Shown here one piece after another: positions 15,591 through 23,896 of a stretch of 64,000 bases of DNA (its first letter is position 1; each line of letters begins with the position of its first letter). A program made the position numbers and the translations under genes. The DNA lies in NCBI RefSeq assembly GCF_004151105.1, contig NZ_PHRF01000172.1, forward strand, positions 124,001-188,000, written 5' to 3'. A model generated the notes under the pieces. That model did no database searches. It was given only the letters and a program-made list of their open reading frames with translations, and was not told where the DNA came from. This DNA is from Streptomyces sp. L-9-10. Lineage in GTDB: Bacteria; Actinomycetota; Actinomycetes; Streptomycetales; Streptomycetaceae.

Positions 15591-16869
15591 CTGGGCGGGG
15601 ACCGTCACGGCCCGTCCTGCCCGCGTGGTGTCCCCGGCCTCCGTCGAGGAGCTGACCGGGACCGTACGCCGGGCGGCGGAGGACGGTCTGCGGGTCAAGG
15701 CCGTCGGTACGGGCCACTCCTTCACCGCGGCCGCCGCCACCGACGGGGTGCTGATACGCCCCGATCTGCTGACCGGCATCCGGGAGACCGACCGGGCGGC
15801 GGGCACCGTCACCGTCGCGGCGGGCACCCCGCTGAAACGCCTCAACACGGCGCTGGCGAGGGAGGGACTGTCGCTCACCAATATGGGCGACATCATGGAG
15901 CAGACCGTCGCGGGCGCGACCTCCACCGGTACCCATGGCACCGGCCGGGACTCGGCCTCCATAGCCGCGCAGATCCGGGCCCTGGATCTCGTCACGGCCG
16001 ACGGCTCGCTGCTGCACTGCTCGGCGGAGGAGAACCCGGAGGTGTTCGCCGCCGCCCGGATCGGGCTCGGCGCGCTGGGTGTGGTCACCGCGGTCACCCT
16101 GGCGGTGGAGCCGGTCTTCCTGCTGACGGCCCGTGAGGAACCGATGACCTTCGACCGGGTCACGGCCGAGTTCGACCAGCATGTCGCGGAGAACGAGCAC
16201 TTCGAGTTCTACTGGTTCCCGCACACCGGCAACTGCAACACCAAGCGCAACAACCGCAGCGCGGGCATCGCGGCCCCGCCCGGCCGGCTCAGTGGCTGGA
16301 TCGAGGACGAGCTCCTCTCCAACGGGGCCTTCCAGGCGGCCTGTTCGCTCGGCCGCGCCGTTCCCGCGACGATCCCCGCCCTCGCCAAGATCTCCAGTCG
16401 CGCCCTCTCCGCCCGTACGTACACGGACATCCCTTACAAGGTCTTCACTTCCCCGCGCCGGGTGCGCTTCGTGGAGATGGAATACGCGCTGCCGCGCGAG
16501 GCCGCGATCGGGGCGCTGCGCGAGGTCAAGGCGATGATCGAGCGTTCACCACTGCGGGTGAGTTTCCCGGTGGAGATACGGACGGCTCCGGCGGACGACA
16601 TCGCGCTCTCGACGGCGTCGGGCCGGGAGAGCGCGTACATCGCGGTGCATCTGTACCGGGGCACGCCGTACCGCTCCTACTTCACCGCCGTGGAACGCAT
16701 CATGACCGCGCACGGCGGCCGGCCGCACTGGGGGAAGATCCACACCAGGGACGCGGCCTATCTGTCCGGGGTGTATCCGCGCTTCGGCGAGTTCACCGCG
16801 CTACGGGACCGGCTCGATCCGGACCGGCTGTTCGGGAACGACTATCTGCGCCGGGTCCTCGGGGACTGA
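15550..16869 (+). CDS. FAD-linked D-arabinono-1,4-lactone oxidase family protein
   Basis: This 439-residue flavoprotein belongs to the vanillyl-alcohol-oxidase superfamily. The N-terminal FAD-binding half has VKAVGTGHSFT and GATSTGTHGTG (pyrophosphate and covalent-flavin-type loop). The C-terminal half carries the substrate-domain motif RPHWGKIHT and ends LDPDRLFGNDYLRRVLGD. Relatives oxidise sugar lactones or alditols; the substrate here is unknown. The ATG at 15550 overlaps the MFS gene by 41 bp, and the two may form a transport-oxidation pair. No signal peptide is seen, so it should be cytoplasmic. Confidence 0.9.
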   Translation: MTRNRTTATRTWRNWAGTVTARPARVVSPASVEELTGTVRRAAEDGLRVKAVGTGHSFTAAAATDGVLIRPDLLTGIRETDRAAGTVTVAAGTPLKRLNTALAREGLSLTNMGDIMEQTVAGATSTGTHGTGRDSASIAAQIRALDLVTADGSLLHCSAEENPEVFAAARIGLGALGVVTAVTLAVEPVFLLTAREEPMTFDRVTAEFDQHVAENEHFEFYWFPHTGNCNTKRNNRSAGIAAPPGRLSGWIEDELLSNGAFQAACSLGRAVPATIPALAKISSRALSARTYTDIPYKVFTSPRRVRFVEMEYALPREAAIGALREVKAMIERSPLRVSFPVEIRTAPADDIALSTASGRESAYIAVHLYRGTPYRSYFTAVERIMTAHGGRPHWGKIHTRDAAYLSGVYPRFGEFTALRDRLDPDRLFGNDYLRRVLGD

Positions 16870-16935
16870 GTGCCGATGCCCGCTCTCGCGCCGGACCCCG
16901 CGCCGGCACTCTCCGCGGCCCCCGGGGCGGTACGG

Positions 16936-17802
16936 CTACCGGCCCGCCGTCCCGGAGTCGGCCGGCCCGGAGTCACTCGTACCGGAGTCGCCCGCGCCGG
17001 TGTCACTCGTTCCGGTACTGCCGGAGCCGTCGGAGGGCGTCGGTCCCGGACTGGAGCCGCCGGAGCCGGAGGGAGTCGTCGAGGGTGTGGCGGACGGAGC
17101 GGGCGAAGGATCCTCGCCGCCGCCCCGGCCCGTGTCCGTATCCGTATCCGTGCTCGGTCCTGTGCCGGGCGAGCGGCTCGGATCCGTACCGCCGCCGGTT
17201 CCGTCCGACGGCCGCCCGTCCGGTGTCCCGCTCGGATCGCCCGCGGGGTCAGGGGAGTTGGCGGGGTCCTCCGACGGGGTGGAATCGCCGCCACCGCCGC
17301 GTACGACGTATCCGACGGTCGTTCCCCCGCTTCCGCTCAGATCCCGCCCGGCGGCCAGTTCGAATCCGGTGATGCCGACCATCGCCACCACGAAGACGAC
17401 AACAGCCGCGCGGAGCGGGCGCTTCCAGCCCCGTACCCGGGTGCCATGGGTCGTGGCCGCCCCGAACTCCCCGTCCGGAAGCGGCGGATGACCGGGGCCG
17501 TCGTCCCGTACCGGCACCTGCCGGGCCCCCGGCTTCGCCTGGACGGTGACCTCGCGTATCTGCTCGCCGGTCCGCCGGAACAGGTGCTGGAAGACCGGGC
17601 CGCCGCAGGTGGCGATCACGCTCACCACACCGGCGCCGACGATCGTCCCGTACACGCCGAGCCGGGAGGCGAGCACGGCGGCGGCGACCGCCGCGAGCGC
17701 GCTGCCCGCGACCTGCGGCACGCTCAGTTCGAGCCGCTCCCGCCGCTCTCCGGATACCTCGCTCTCGTCCTGCCGCGTACCGCTGCCCGACCTCTGATGC
17801 AT
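16936..17802 (-). CDS. Membrane protein with disordered Ser/Thr/Pro/Gly tail
   Basis: This 288-residue protein is unlike any family I know by name. Residues 1-60 hold a hydrophobic pair of segments (VAGSALAAVAAAVLASRLGV and GTIVGAGVVSVIATCGG). A basic cytoplasmic linker follows. A third helix lies near residue 135 (AAVVVFVVAMVGITGFELAA). The last 130 residues are low-complexity (TPSDGSGSTGTSDTGAGDSG) and probably extracellular. The tail includes several aspartate-threonine repeats. It is convergent with the oxidase and divergent from sepH; a wall-spanning or mechanosensing role would be guesswork. Confidence 0.72.
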   Translation of the reverse strand: MHQRSGSGTRQDESEVSGERRERLELSVPQVAGSALAAVAAAVLASRLGVYGTIVGAGVVSVIATCGGPVFQHLFRRTGEQIREVTVQAKPGARQVPVRDDGPGHPPLPDGEFGAATTHGTRVRGWKRPLRAAVVVFVVAMVGITGFELAAGRDLSGSGGTTVGYVVRGGGGDSTPSEDPANSPDPAGDPSGTPDGRPSDGTGGGTDPSRSPGTGPSTDTDTDTGRGGGEDPSPAPSATPSTTPSGSGGSSPGPTPSDGSGSTGTSDTGAGDSGTSDSGPADSGTAGR

Positions 17803-18290
17803 CTACAGTCCCTGATCGCCCATCTGCCCCACCTTGCACCAGGAAAGGACAACTGAGCGAAACGGATAGTTCCGATTTCGGGGATTCTGTGAAGCAGGAC
17901 ACCCGTTCGGGATCGTCACCGCGACCCAACTCCCCTACCCTGGGAGAACTTGGGCGGCGCGCCGGTCCACCCCCGTGGCCCGAATGGAGTACTGTGGCGA
18001 GCCCTGGGGCCGGACTCCCTCATGGGCGTCCGGGACCTACGGGAAGGGGGCCGAACGTGGCACTCGATCCGGCGGAGCCGTGGCACCGTACGGGCACCTG
18101 CTGCAGAGAGTGACCGGGTTCGTCACTCCGCGTCGCAAACAGGTAACCGTGTCATCGGCGATCCAGGACCCATGCCCGACACGCCGGGCAGCACGGAAAG
18201 GTTGTGGCAGGCTGCACCCGGGCAGGCCACACTCGACTAGCGGAAGCAGCGACGCACGTGACGTCGGCAGGCACCACCCGGGAGGTCCCC
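17803..18290. other. Intergenic region upstream of sepH
   Basis: This 488-bp stretch separates the divergent membrane-protein gene from sepH. It contains a possible 18-codon ORF at 18057-18113 with a strong ribosome site. The remainder shows no convincing gene. The sepH frame is open from 18204, but the ATG at 18291 has the better ribosome site. Promoters for both neighbours must lie here; I could not place them with confidence. Confidence 0.5.
18057..18113 (+). CDS. Possible 18-residue leader peptide upstream of sepH
   Basis: The GTG at 18057 follows GGAAGGGGG at normal spacing and opens an 18-codon frame encoding VALDPAEPWHRTGTCCRE before TGA. Adjacent cysteine codons close to the stop recall cysteine-sensing leader peptides, but nothing else supports that. 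It lies 177 bp before sepH on the same strand. It could equally be chance, as no family is recognised. Confidence 0.3.
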   Translation: MALDPAEPWHRTGTCCRE

Positions 18291-19319
18291 ATGCCCGAAC
18301 TGCGTGTCGTGGCCGTCTCCAACGACGGCACACGACTGGTGCTCAAAGCTGCCGACAGCACGGAATACACGCTTCCGATTGACGAGCGGCTGCGCGCGGC
18401 CGTGCGCAACGACCGCGCCCGTCTGGGCCAGATCGAGATCGAGGTGGAGAGCCACCTCAGACCTCGGGACATCCAGGCGCGGATACGAGCCGGTGCCTCC
18501 GCCGAGGAGGTCGCGCAGCATGCCGGAATCCCGGTGGACCGGGTCCGCCGCTTCGAGGGGCCGGTGCTCGCCGAGCGCGCCTTCATGGCGGAGCGGGCCA
18601 GGAAGACCGCCGTGCGCCGCCCCGGTGAGAACACCGGACCCCAGCTCGGTGAGGCCGTTCAGGAGCGGCTGACGCTGCGCGGCGCGGACAAGGAGACCGT
18701 GCAGTGGGACTCCTGGCGCCGGGACGACGGCACGTGGGAAGTCCTGCTGGTCTATCTGGTCGCGGGCGAGCCGCACTCCGCGAGCTGGACGTACGACCCG
18801 CCCCGGCGGCTCGTACAGGCCGTGGACGACGAGGCGCGCGCGCTGATCGGTGACACCGACGACACGGTCGCCGCGAAGGAGCCGAGCTTCCCGTTCGTGC
18901 CCCGGATCGCGCGGCTGCCGCGCGACCGGCCGCTGGATCGTTCCCTCGACCGGCAGTTGGAGCGGCCTGTCGCCCCGGAGCCGGACGATACGAGCGAGCG
19001 CGATTCGCTGACCAGCCTGCTGGAGGCGGTGCCGAGCTTCCGCGGCGACATGGTGGTGCCCGAGCAGCCCGCGGGCCCCGCGGCGGACCAGGAGGAAGAG
19101 CCGGAGGCCGAGGAGCCGGTGGCGCCCGCCGCCTCCGCCGGTGCGGGGTCGGCGTACGCGGATGTGCTGATGCCGCGTTCGGTGGCCGGTCACCGGGACC
19201 GGCTCACGGGTACGACGGACCGCCAGGCGGAAGCGGACGGCGTACGTCCGGGGCGGCGGGCCGCGGTACCGAGCTGGGACGAGATCGTGTTCGGTACGCG
19301 CCGCAAGAACAAGGATTAG
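18291..19319 (+). CDS. sepH: Cell division protein SepH
   Basis: SepH stimulates FtsZ assembly and is needed for normal septation in Streptomyces. The 342-residue product begins MPELRVVAVSNDGTRLVLKA. It has the DUF3071 domain with a helix-turn-helix (ASAEEVAQHAGIPVDRVRRF) near residues 68-90, then a conserved WDSWRRDDGTWEV strand region. A disordered linker follows, and it ends with the conserved C-terminal motif SWDEIVFGTRRK. The ATG at 18291 is preceded by GGGAGG at optimal spacing. It is monocistronic, followed by a long hairpin. Confidence 0.95.
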   Translation: MPELRVVAVSNDGTRLVLKAADSTEYTLPIDERLRAAVRNDRARLGQIEIEVESHLRPRDIQARIRAGASAEEVAQHAGIPVDRVRRFEGPVLAERAFMAERARKTAVRRPGENTGPQLGEAVQERLTLRGADKETVQWDSWRRDDGTWEVLLVYLVAGEPHSASWTYDPPRRLVQAVDDEARALIGDTDDTVAAKEPSFPFVPRIARLPRDRPLDRSLDRQLERPVAPEPDDTSERDSLTSLLEAVPSFRGDMVVPEQPAGPAADQEEEPEAEEPVAPAASAGAGSAYADVLMPRSVAGHRDRLTGTTDRQAEADGVRPGRRAAVPSWDEIVFGTRRKNKD

Positions 19320-19340
19320 CGCGCACGCGCCTGTGTAAGG

Positions 19341-19382
19341 GGAGGGCCGGTACTCACCACAGCTGGTGAGTACCGGCCCTCC
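19341..19382. terminator. Bidirectional terminator after sepH
   Basis: A perfect 19-bp stem (19341-19359 with 19364-19382) closes a 4-nt loop. It lies between the converging sepH and sulfurtransferase genes and can serve both. Confidence 0.95.
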
Positions 19383-19410
19383 GGCGTTCATGGCGTGCCG
19401 GGGATCCGAC

Positions 19411-20238
19411 TCACTGGGGGTCCGGGCCCTTGGCGACCGGACGCGAGGTGTCGGCGGACCATTCGGACCAGGAACCGGCGTACAGCGCCGCCGGGATGCC
19501 AGCGATCTCCAGGGCCAGCACCTCATGCGCGGCCGAAACCCCCGAGCCGCAGTAGACGCCGACCTTCGAATCGCCGGTGACGCCCATCTTCGCGAAGCGG
19601 GCCACGAGGTCCTGAGCCGGGCGGAACCCACCGTTTTCAGCCACATTCTCCGACGTGGGCGCCGACAGCGCGCCGGGGATATGGCCGCCGACGCGGTCGA
19701 TCGGCTCGACGTCACCGCGGTAGCGCTCGGCCGCCCGCGCGTCCAGGAGGAGCCCCTCGCGGGCCAGGACCGCCGCGGCGTCCGCGTCCAGCAGCGGGAG
19801 CGCGCCGGGCGCCGGGGTGAAATCGCCCTCCGCCGGCGTCGGGATCTCGGTGGTCACCGGGCCGGTCCAGCCGGCGAGTCCGCCGTCCAGGACCCGGACG
19901 TCCGGGTGGCCCGCCCAGCGCAGCAGCCACCAGGCGCGGGCCGCCGCCCAGGACTGTCCGCCGTCGTACACCACGACCGGCGTGTCCTGCGAGACTCCGG
20001 CCCGGCGCATCGCCGCGCCGAAGGCCGCCACCTCGGGCAGCGGGTGCCGGCCGGCCGCGCCCGGCGGGCCCGCCAGCTCCTGATCGAGGTCGATGTAGAC
20101 GGCGCCCGGCAGATGACCGGCCTCGTACTGCGCGCGTCCTGGCGGACCGCCGAGCTGCCAGCGGGCGTCGAGCAGGACGGGCGGGCGCGGCCCGTCCGAC
20201 TCGCAGGCGAGTTCTGCTGCGGTGATGATGGCTGTCAT
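19411..20238 (-). CDS. Two-domain rhodanese-type sulfurtransferase
   Basis: This 275-residue enzyme moves sulfur from thiosulfate or 3-mercaptopyruvate to an acceptor. Two rhodanese domains are visible: an inactive first half (ARWQLGG, HLPGAVYIDLDQELA) and an active second half with the catalytic cysteine in YCGSGVSA. The CGSGV loop resembles mercaptopyruvate and thiosulfate transferases, so the substrate cannot be fixed. The ATG at 20238 has GAGGA about nine bases upstream; an ATG at 20247 would add only three residues and has no proper spacing. The gene is monocistronic and convergent with sepH. Confidence 0.9.
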   Translation of the reverse strand: MTAIITAAELACESDGPRPPVLLDARWQLGGPPGRAQYEAGHLPGAVYIDLDQELAGPPGAAGRHPLPEVAAFGAAMRRAGVSQDTPVVVYDGGQSWAAARAWWLLRWAGHPDVRVLDGGLAGWTGPVTTEIPTPAEGDFTPAPGALPLLDADAAAVLAREGLLLDARAAERYRGDVEPIDRVGGHIPGALSAPTSENVAENGGFRPAQDLVARFAKMGVTGDSKVGVYCGSGVSAAHEVLALEIAGIPAALYAGSWSEWSADTSRPVAKGPDPQ

Positions 20239-20449
20239 GGAGGCCATCCTCGCGTACGATCCGGGCCGCTCGTAACGGTGGAGAAACGGGGGGTAAACAG
20301 CGAATCGAGATCCCGCCAAATGCGGCGCGGCCGTCCGGCGCCGGATGGCGGTGGGTGACAGCATCTCCACGGCCGTACGGCCATGTCCCGCAAGGCGGCT
20401 CACGCTCGTCCAAGGGCCGCCACCACGAAGGTCCGAGGAGAGAGTGACG

Positions 20450-21226
20450 ATGACCGAGGCAGCGATCCGGCGCACACCCGGCACACCCTGCTGGGTGAGT
20501 CTGATGGTGCACGGCCTTGCCGCGACCGAGGAGTTCTACGGAGCGCTGTTCGGCTGGGAGTTCGAGCCGGGACCGCAGCAGCTCGGACCGTACGTCCGCG
20601 GACTGCTCGACGGCAAGGCGATCGCGGGCATCGGCCAGCTGCCGCCGGACCGGCAGCTGCCCATCTCCTGGATGACCTATCTGGCGACGGACGACGCCGA
20701 TCTGACGGCCGAGACGATCAGGAGCTGCGGCGGCACCGTCGGGGTGGGACCGCTGGACGCGGCCGAGGCCGGCCGGATGGCCATAGCCGCGGACCCGTCG
20801 GGTGCGGTCTTCGGGATCTGGCAGGCGGCGGCGCACATCGGCACGGCCGTGGCCGGAGCCCATGGCACCCCGATCTGGAACGAACTGATCACGCGTGAGA
20901 CATCCTCGGTCGGGAAGTTCTACGAGGCGCTCTTCGACTATGACGTGGAGGAGGTCGTCTCCGCCGACCTCGACTTCATGACGCTGCGTCTGGAAGGCCG
21001 CCCCGTCGCCTCTCTGCACGGCGTGGGCCGGTCCCTCAACCGCGATCTCGGCTCGCACTGGATGACGTACTTCGAGGTGGACGACCTGGACGCCGCCGCG
21101 GGACTGGTGGCCGAACTGGGCGGTCATGTGATCACGCCACCGCGCGAGGAGCAGTACGGCCGGCTCGCGACGGTCGCGGACCCGGAGGGCGCGGTCTTCA
21201 CGATCGTACGGTCGGCCGCGCGCTGA
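20450..21226 (+). CDS. VOC (glyoxalase-fold) family protein
   Basis: This 258-residue protein has two vicinal-oxygen-chelate domains of about 120 residues, each with the repeated pattern WVSLMVHGLAATEEFYGALFGWEF / WNELITRETSSVGKFYEALFDYDV, ending in the D-P-x-G-A-V-F motif. Such two-domain proteins include hydrolases and antibiotic-binding proteins; no function is known for this one. The ATG at 20450 (MTEAAIRRTPG) has GAGGAG upstream at normal spacing; a GTG at 20444 is a close alternative. Confidence 0.88.
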   Translation: MTEAAIRRTPGTPCWVSLMVHGLAATEEFYGALFGWEFEPGPQQLGPYVRGLLDGKAIAGIGQLPPDRQLPISWMTYLATDDADLTAETIRSCGGTVGVGPLDAAEAGRMAIAADPSGAVFGIWQAAAHIGTAVAGAHGTPIWNELITRETSSVGKFYEALFDYDVEEVVSADLDFMTLRLEGRPVASLHGVGRSLNRDLGSHWMTYFEVDDLDAAAGLVAELGGHVITPPREEQYGRLATVADPEGAVFTIVRSAAR

Positions 21227-21295
21227 CCGGCGGCGTGCCGGCCACCGCCGCCCCGGTCCGTGACGTGCCTCGGAGGCATGGCCCGGCGGCGCGGC

Positions 21296-21937
21296 TCAGA
21301 CCGGGAGCACGTCCGGGGAGAGGGTGGCCGCCCGCGCGGTGGCCGCCGTCATCCGGCGGCGGTGATGGCGCCGGCACAGCACCTCGTACCCGACCTGGTT
21401 CCCGTTCTGGTGGACATCCCCGACCACGACCTGCGCCCCCTCGACCACCATGGCGCCGCCGACCGTCCGCGCGTTGTGCGTGGCCCGCGCGCCGCACCAG
21501 CAGAGCGCCTCGACCTGGAGGACCTCGACCCGGTCGGCCAGCTCCACCAGCCGCTGGGAGCCGGGGAAGAGCTTGGAGCGGAAGTCGGTGGTGATGCCGA
21601 AGGCGAAGACGTCCAGTTCCAGATCGTCCACCACCCGGGCGAGCTGGTCGACCTGCTCGGGTGCGAGGAACTGGGCCTCGTCGGCGATGACGTAGTCGCA
21701 CCGGCCGCCCTTGGAGAGCCGGTCCACCAGATACGCGTAGAAGTCGAAGCCCTCGGCGGCCTCGACGGCGTCGGTCACCAGGCCGAGGCGGGAGGAGAGC
21801 TTGCCCTCGCCCGCGCGGTCGTCACGGGTGAAGATCATGCCCTGGAGCCCGCGCGCGGAGCGGTTGTGCTCGATCTGAAGAGCGAGGGTGCTCTTTCCGC
21901 AGTCCATCGTTCCGGAGAAGAACACCAGCTCTGGCAT
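21296..21937 (-). CDS. tdk: Thymidine kinase (type II)
   Basis: Tdk salvages thymidine by phosphorylation to dTMP. The 213-residue product has the P-loop SGTMDCGKST at residues 8-17, the DExQF-like VIADEAQFL and the lasso region. Four zinc-binding cysteines are represented by CWCGARATHNART and VLCRRHH. The basic alanine-rich tail is slightly longer than in E. coli. The ATG at 21937 gives MPELVFFSGTMD, the standard start. It is in the same direction as the phosphodiesterase gene upstream, 69 bp apart, so they may share a transcript. Confidence 0.96.
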   Translation of the reverse strand: MPELVFFSGTMDCGKSTLALQIEHNRSARGLQGMIFTRDDRAGEGKLSSRLGLVTDAVEAAEGFDFYAYLVDRLSKGGRCDYVIADEAQFLAPEQVDQLARVVDDLELDVFAFGITTDFRSKLFPGSQRLVELADRVEVLQVEALCWCGARATHNARTVGGAMVVEGAQVVVGDVHQNGNQVGYEVLCRRHHRRRMTAATARAATLSPDVLPV

Positions 21938-22006
21938 GAGGGGGTGACGGCCTTTCGGTGAGCAGAGAGGAGAGCCCGGAAACCGCGACGCGCGGTCCGT
22001 CAGGCG

Positions 22007-23203
22007 CTAAGAGCGTACTTCGAGGAGCGGGACGAGCTGCTCGACGGGGGTTATCGAACCATGCATCCCGACCATCGCCGACTCGTGCGGCTCCCGTACG
22101 GAGGCGGTGATCACCACATCGTCATGGGCCGCCGCGACGACATCGCCGATCCTGCCGTACACCCGCTCGTCCATCGCGCCGGGCGGTCCGAACCAGCCCG
22201 CCGCGATCGCCTCGTCCCGGCTCGCCACCCAGAAGCGCTCGCCGAGCACCTCGCGCCAGACGGTGAGCACATCGGTTTCGGCGCCCGGTACGGCGTAGAC
22301 ATGCCGGGCCCGGCCCTCGCCGCCGAGGAGCGCCACCCCGGCGCGAAGCTCCCAGTCCTCGTCGAAGTCGATGCGCGACTCCTCGTCGAAGGGGATGTCG
22401 ATCATGCCGTGGTCGGCGGTCACATAGAGCGCGGCCCGGGGCGGCAGTTGCTCGGCGAGGCGCTGCACGAGCCGGTCGACGTACATCAACTGGCCCCGCC
22501 AGGCATCGGAGTCGACGCCGAAGCGATGGCCCTTGCCGTCGACCTCGCTGTAGTACGTGTAGACCAGCGACCGGTCCCCCGCGCCGAGTTGCTCGGCCGC
22601 CAGATCCATCCGCTCCTCGCCGGAGAGCCGGCCGAGGAAGGTCCCGCCGCTGAGCGCGACCTCGGTGAGCGGGGTGTGGGCGAAGGTCGGTGACGAGACC
22701 TGGGCGGTGTGGACACCCGCGGCGTCGGCGAGCTGGAAGACGGTGGGGTACGGCTGCCAGACGTGCGGCGCGGTCCAGGGCTTCCAGCGGAGCTGGTTCA
22801 TCAGCGCGCCGGTCGCGGGGTCGCGGACCGTGTAGCCGGGCAGGCCGTGGACGGCGGGCGGCAGGCCTGTACCGACGGAGGCGAGGGAGGTCGCGGTGGT
22901 GGCCGGGAAACCCGCGGTGAGCGGGCGTCCCGTGTTGCCGCGCGAGCTGCCGAGCAGCGAGGTCAGATAGGGCGCTTCGTCCGGGTGTGCCGTGATCTGT
23001 TCCCAGCCGAGACCATCGATCAGAAAGACGCAGTTCCGGTCGGCGGGGGTCAGTTCCGGGATGGCCGCGGTCAGGTTCGGTACGCCCTGGCCGGCTGCGA
23101 GCGTCGGCAGCAGATCGGCGAGCGAGCCGCTGCCGTACTCGGGCAGCGGCGCGGTGTCGAGGGCGAGCGGGACGGGGTCCTGCCAGAGGGCTTCGGCGGC
23201 CAT
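22007..23203 (-). CDS. Alkaline-phosphatase-superfamily phosphodiesterase/nucleotide pyrophosphatase
   Basis: This 398-residue enzyme has the type I phosphodiesterase/nucleotide pyrophosphatase fold. The first metal Asp is in FLIDGLGWEQI. The catalytic Thr lies in GFPATTATSLASVGTG. The second metal set appears in TADHGMIDIP. Substrate is unknown. There is no signal peptide, so it is likely cytoplasmic. The start ATG at 23203 shares one base with the stop of the DUF5998 gene (TGATG), showing coupled translation. Families in this group cleave nucleotides or phosphonates. Confidence 0.88.
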   Translation of the reverse strand: MAAEALWQDPVPLALDTAPLPEYGSGSLADLLPTLAAGQGVPNLTAAIPELTPADRNCVFLIDGLGWEQITAHPDEAPYLTSLLGSSRGNTGRPLTAGFPATTATSLASVGTGLPPAVHGLPGYTVRDPATGALMNQLRWKPWTAPHVWQPYPTVFQLADAAGVHTAQVSSPTFAHTPLTEVALSGGTFLGRLSGEERMDLAAEQLGAGDRSLVYTYYSEVDGKGHRFGVDSDAWRGQLMYVDRLVQRLAEQLPPRAALYVTADHGMIDIPFDEESRIDFDEDWELRAGVALLGGEGRARHVYAVPGAETDVLTVWREVLGERFWVASRDEAIAAGWFGPPGAMDERVYGRIGDVVAAAHDDVVITASVREPHESAMVGMHGSITPVEQLVPLLEVRS

Positions 23204-23799
23204 CAGCGGCCGGGCGCCGTTCCGGCGGCGGTGGCTTCGGAGAGGGCCTGGGCGAACGCGAGCGTCTGGCGCACGGTGTCGGGGCCGTCACCGGCCTCGC
23301 TGACGCGCAGGCTCAGATCGTCGGCGGTGGAGCTGCCGGTGTAGCCGTGGTCCGCCTCGCAGTTGGGGTCGCCGCAGGCGGCGGGCTCCAGATCGATCCG
23401 CGAGACGGCGCCCCAGCCGATGGTGAGAACGACCTCACGCGGCAGGGTGCCGGGGGTGTACGACTCCGGGTTGGCGACGACGCGGCTGACCACGACCGAC
23501 GAGATCCGGTCGAGCTTGACCGACTCGGTGGAGGTGGTGGCGTACGGGGTCGGGGAGCTGGAGTCGGCGGCCTGCTCGTCGGTGTGGCTCACGATGAAGC
23601 GGTGGGCCGTCAGCACGAGGACGGTGACATGCCTGCGCACCTCGTTGGCGTCGAAGGTCGTCTCCTGATGCACCAGGTACGACGCGATCGGCTCGCCACC
23701 GACAGCGGCCTCCACCGCCTCGGCCACGAGAGCCGGGTAGTAGCCGCTGCGCTCGATCGCCGTGCGCAGCCCCTGGGTCGTCGTACCGGTCTTCGCCAT
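23203..23799 (-). CDS. DUF5998 family protein
   Basis: This 198-residue actinobacterial protein is of unknown function. It begins MAKTGTTTQGLRTAIERSGYYPALV, has a central beta-rich part (HQETTFDANEVRRHVTVLVL) and ends with a cysteine pair in ACGDPNCEADHG that could bind a metal. The ATG at 23799 is preferred; an ATG at 23808 would add three residues. Its stop overlaps the start of the phosphodiesterase, so the two probably work together. Confidence 0.85.
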   Translation of the reverse strand: MAKTGTTTQGLRTAIERSGYYPALVAEAVEAAVGGEPIASYLVHQETTFDANEVRRHVTVLVLTAHRFIVSHTDEQAADSSSPTPYATTSTESVKLDRISSVVVSRVVANPESYTPGTLPREVVLTIGWGAVSRIDLEPAACGDPNCEADHGYTGSSTADDLSLRVSEAGDGPDTVRQTLAFAQALSEATAAGTAPGR

Positions 23800-23896
23800 G
23801 GGCTCCATCCTACGGTGGCCGGGTGGCTGCCGGAGACGCTCCGGAGGGGCCTCATCCGGCCGGAACCTCCGGGACCCGACCGGCGGTCGGCGCCGG

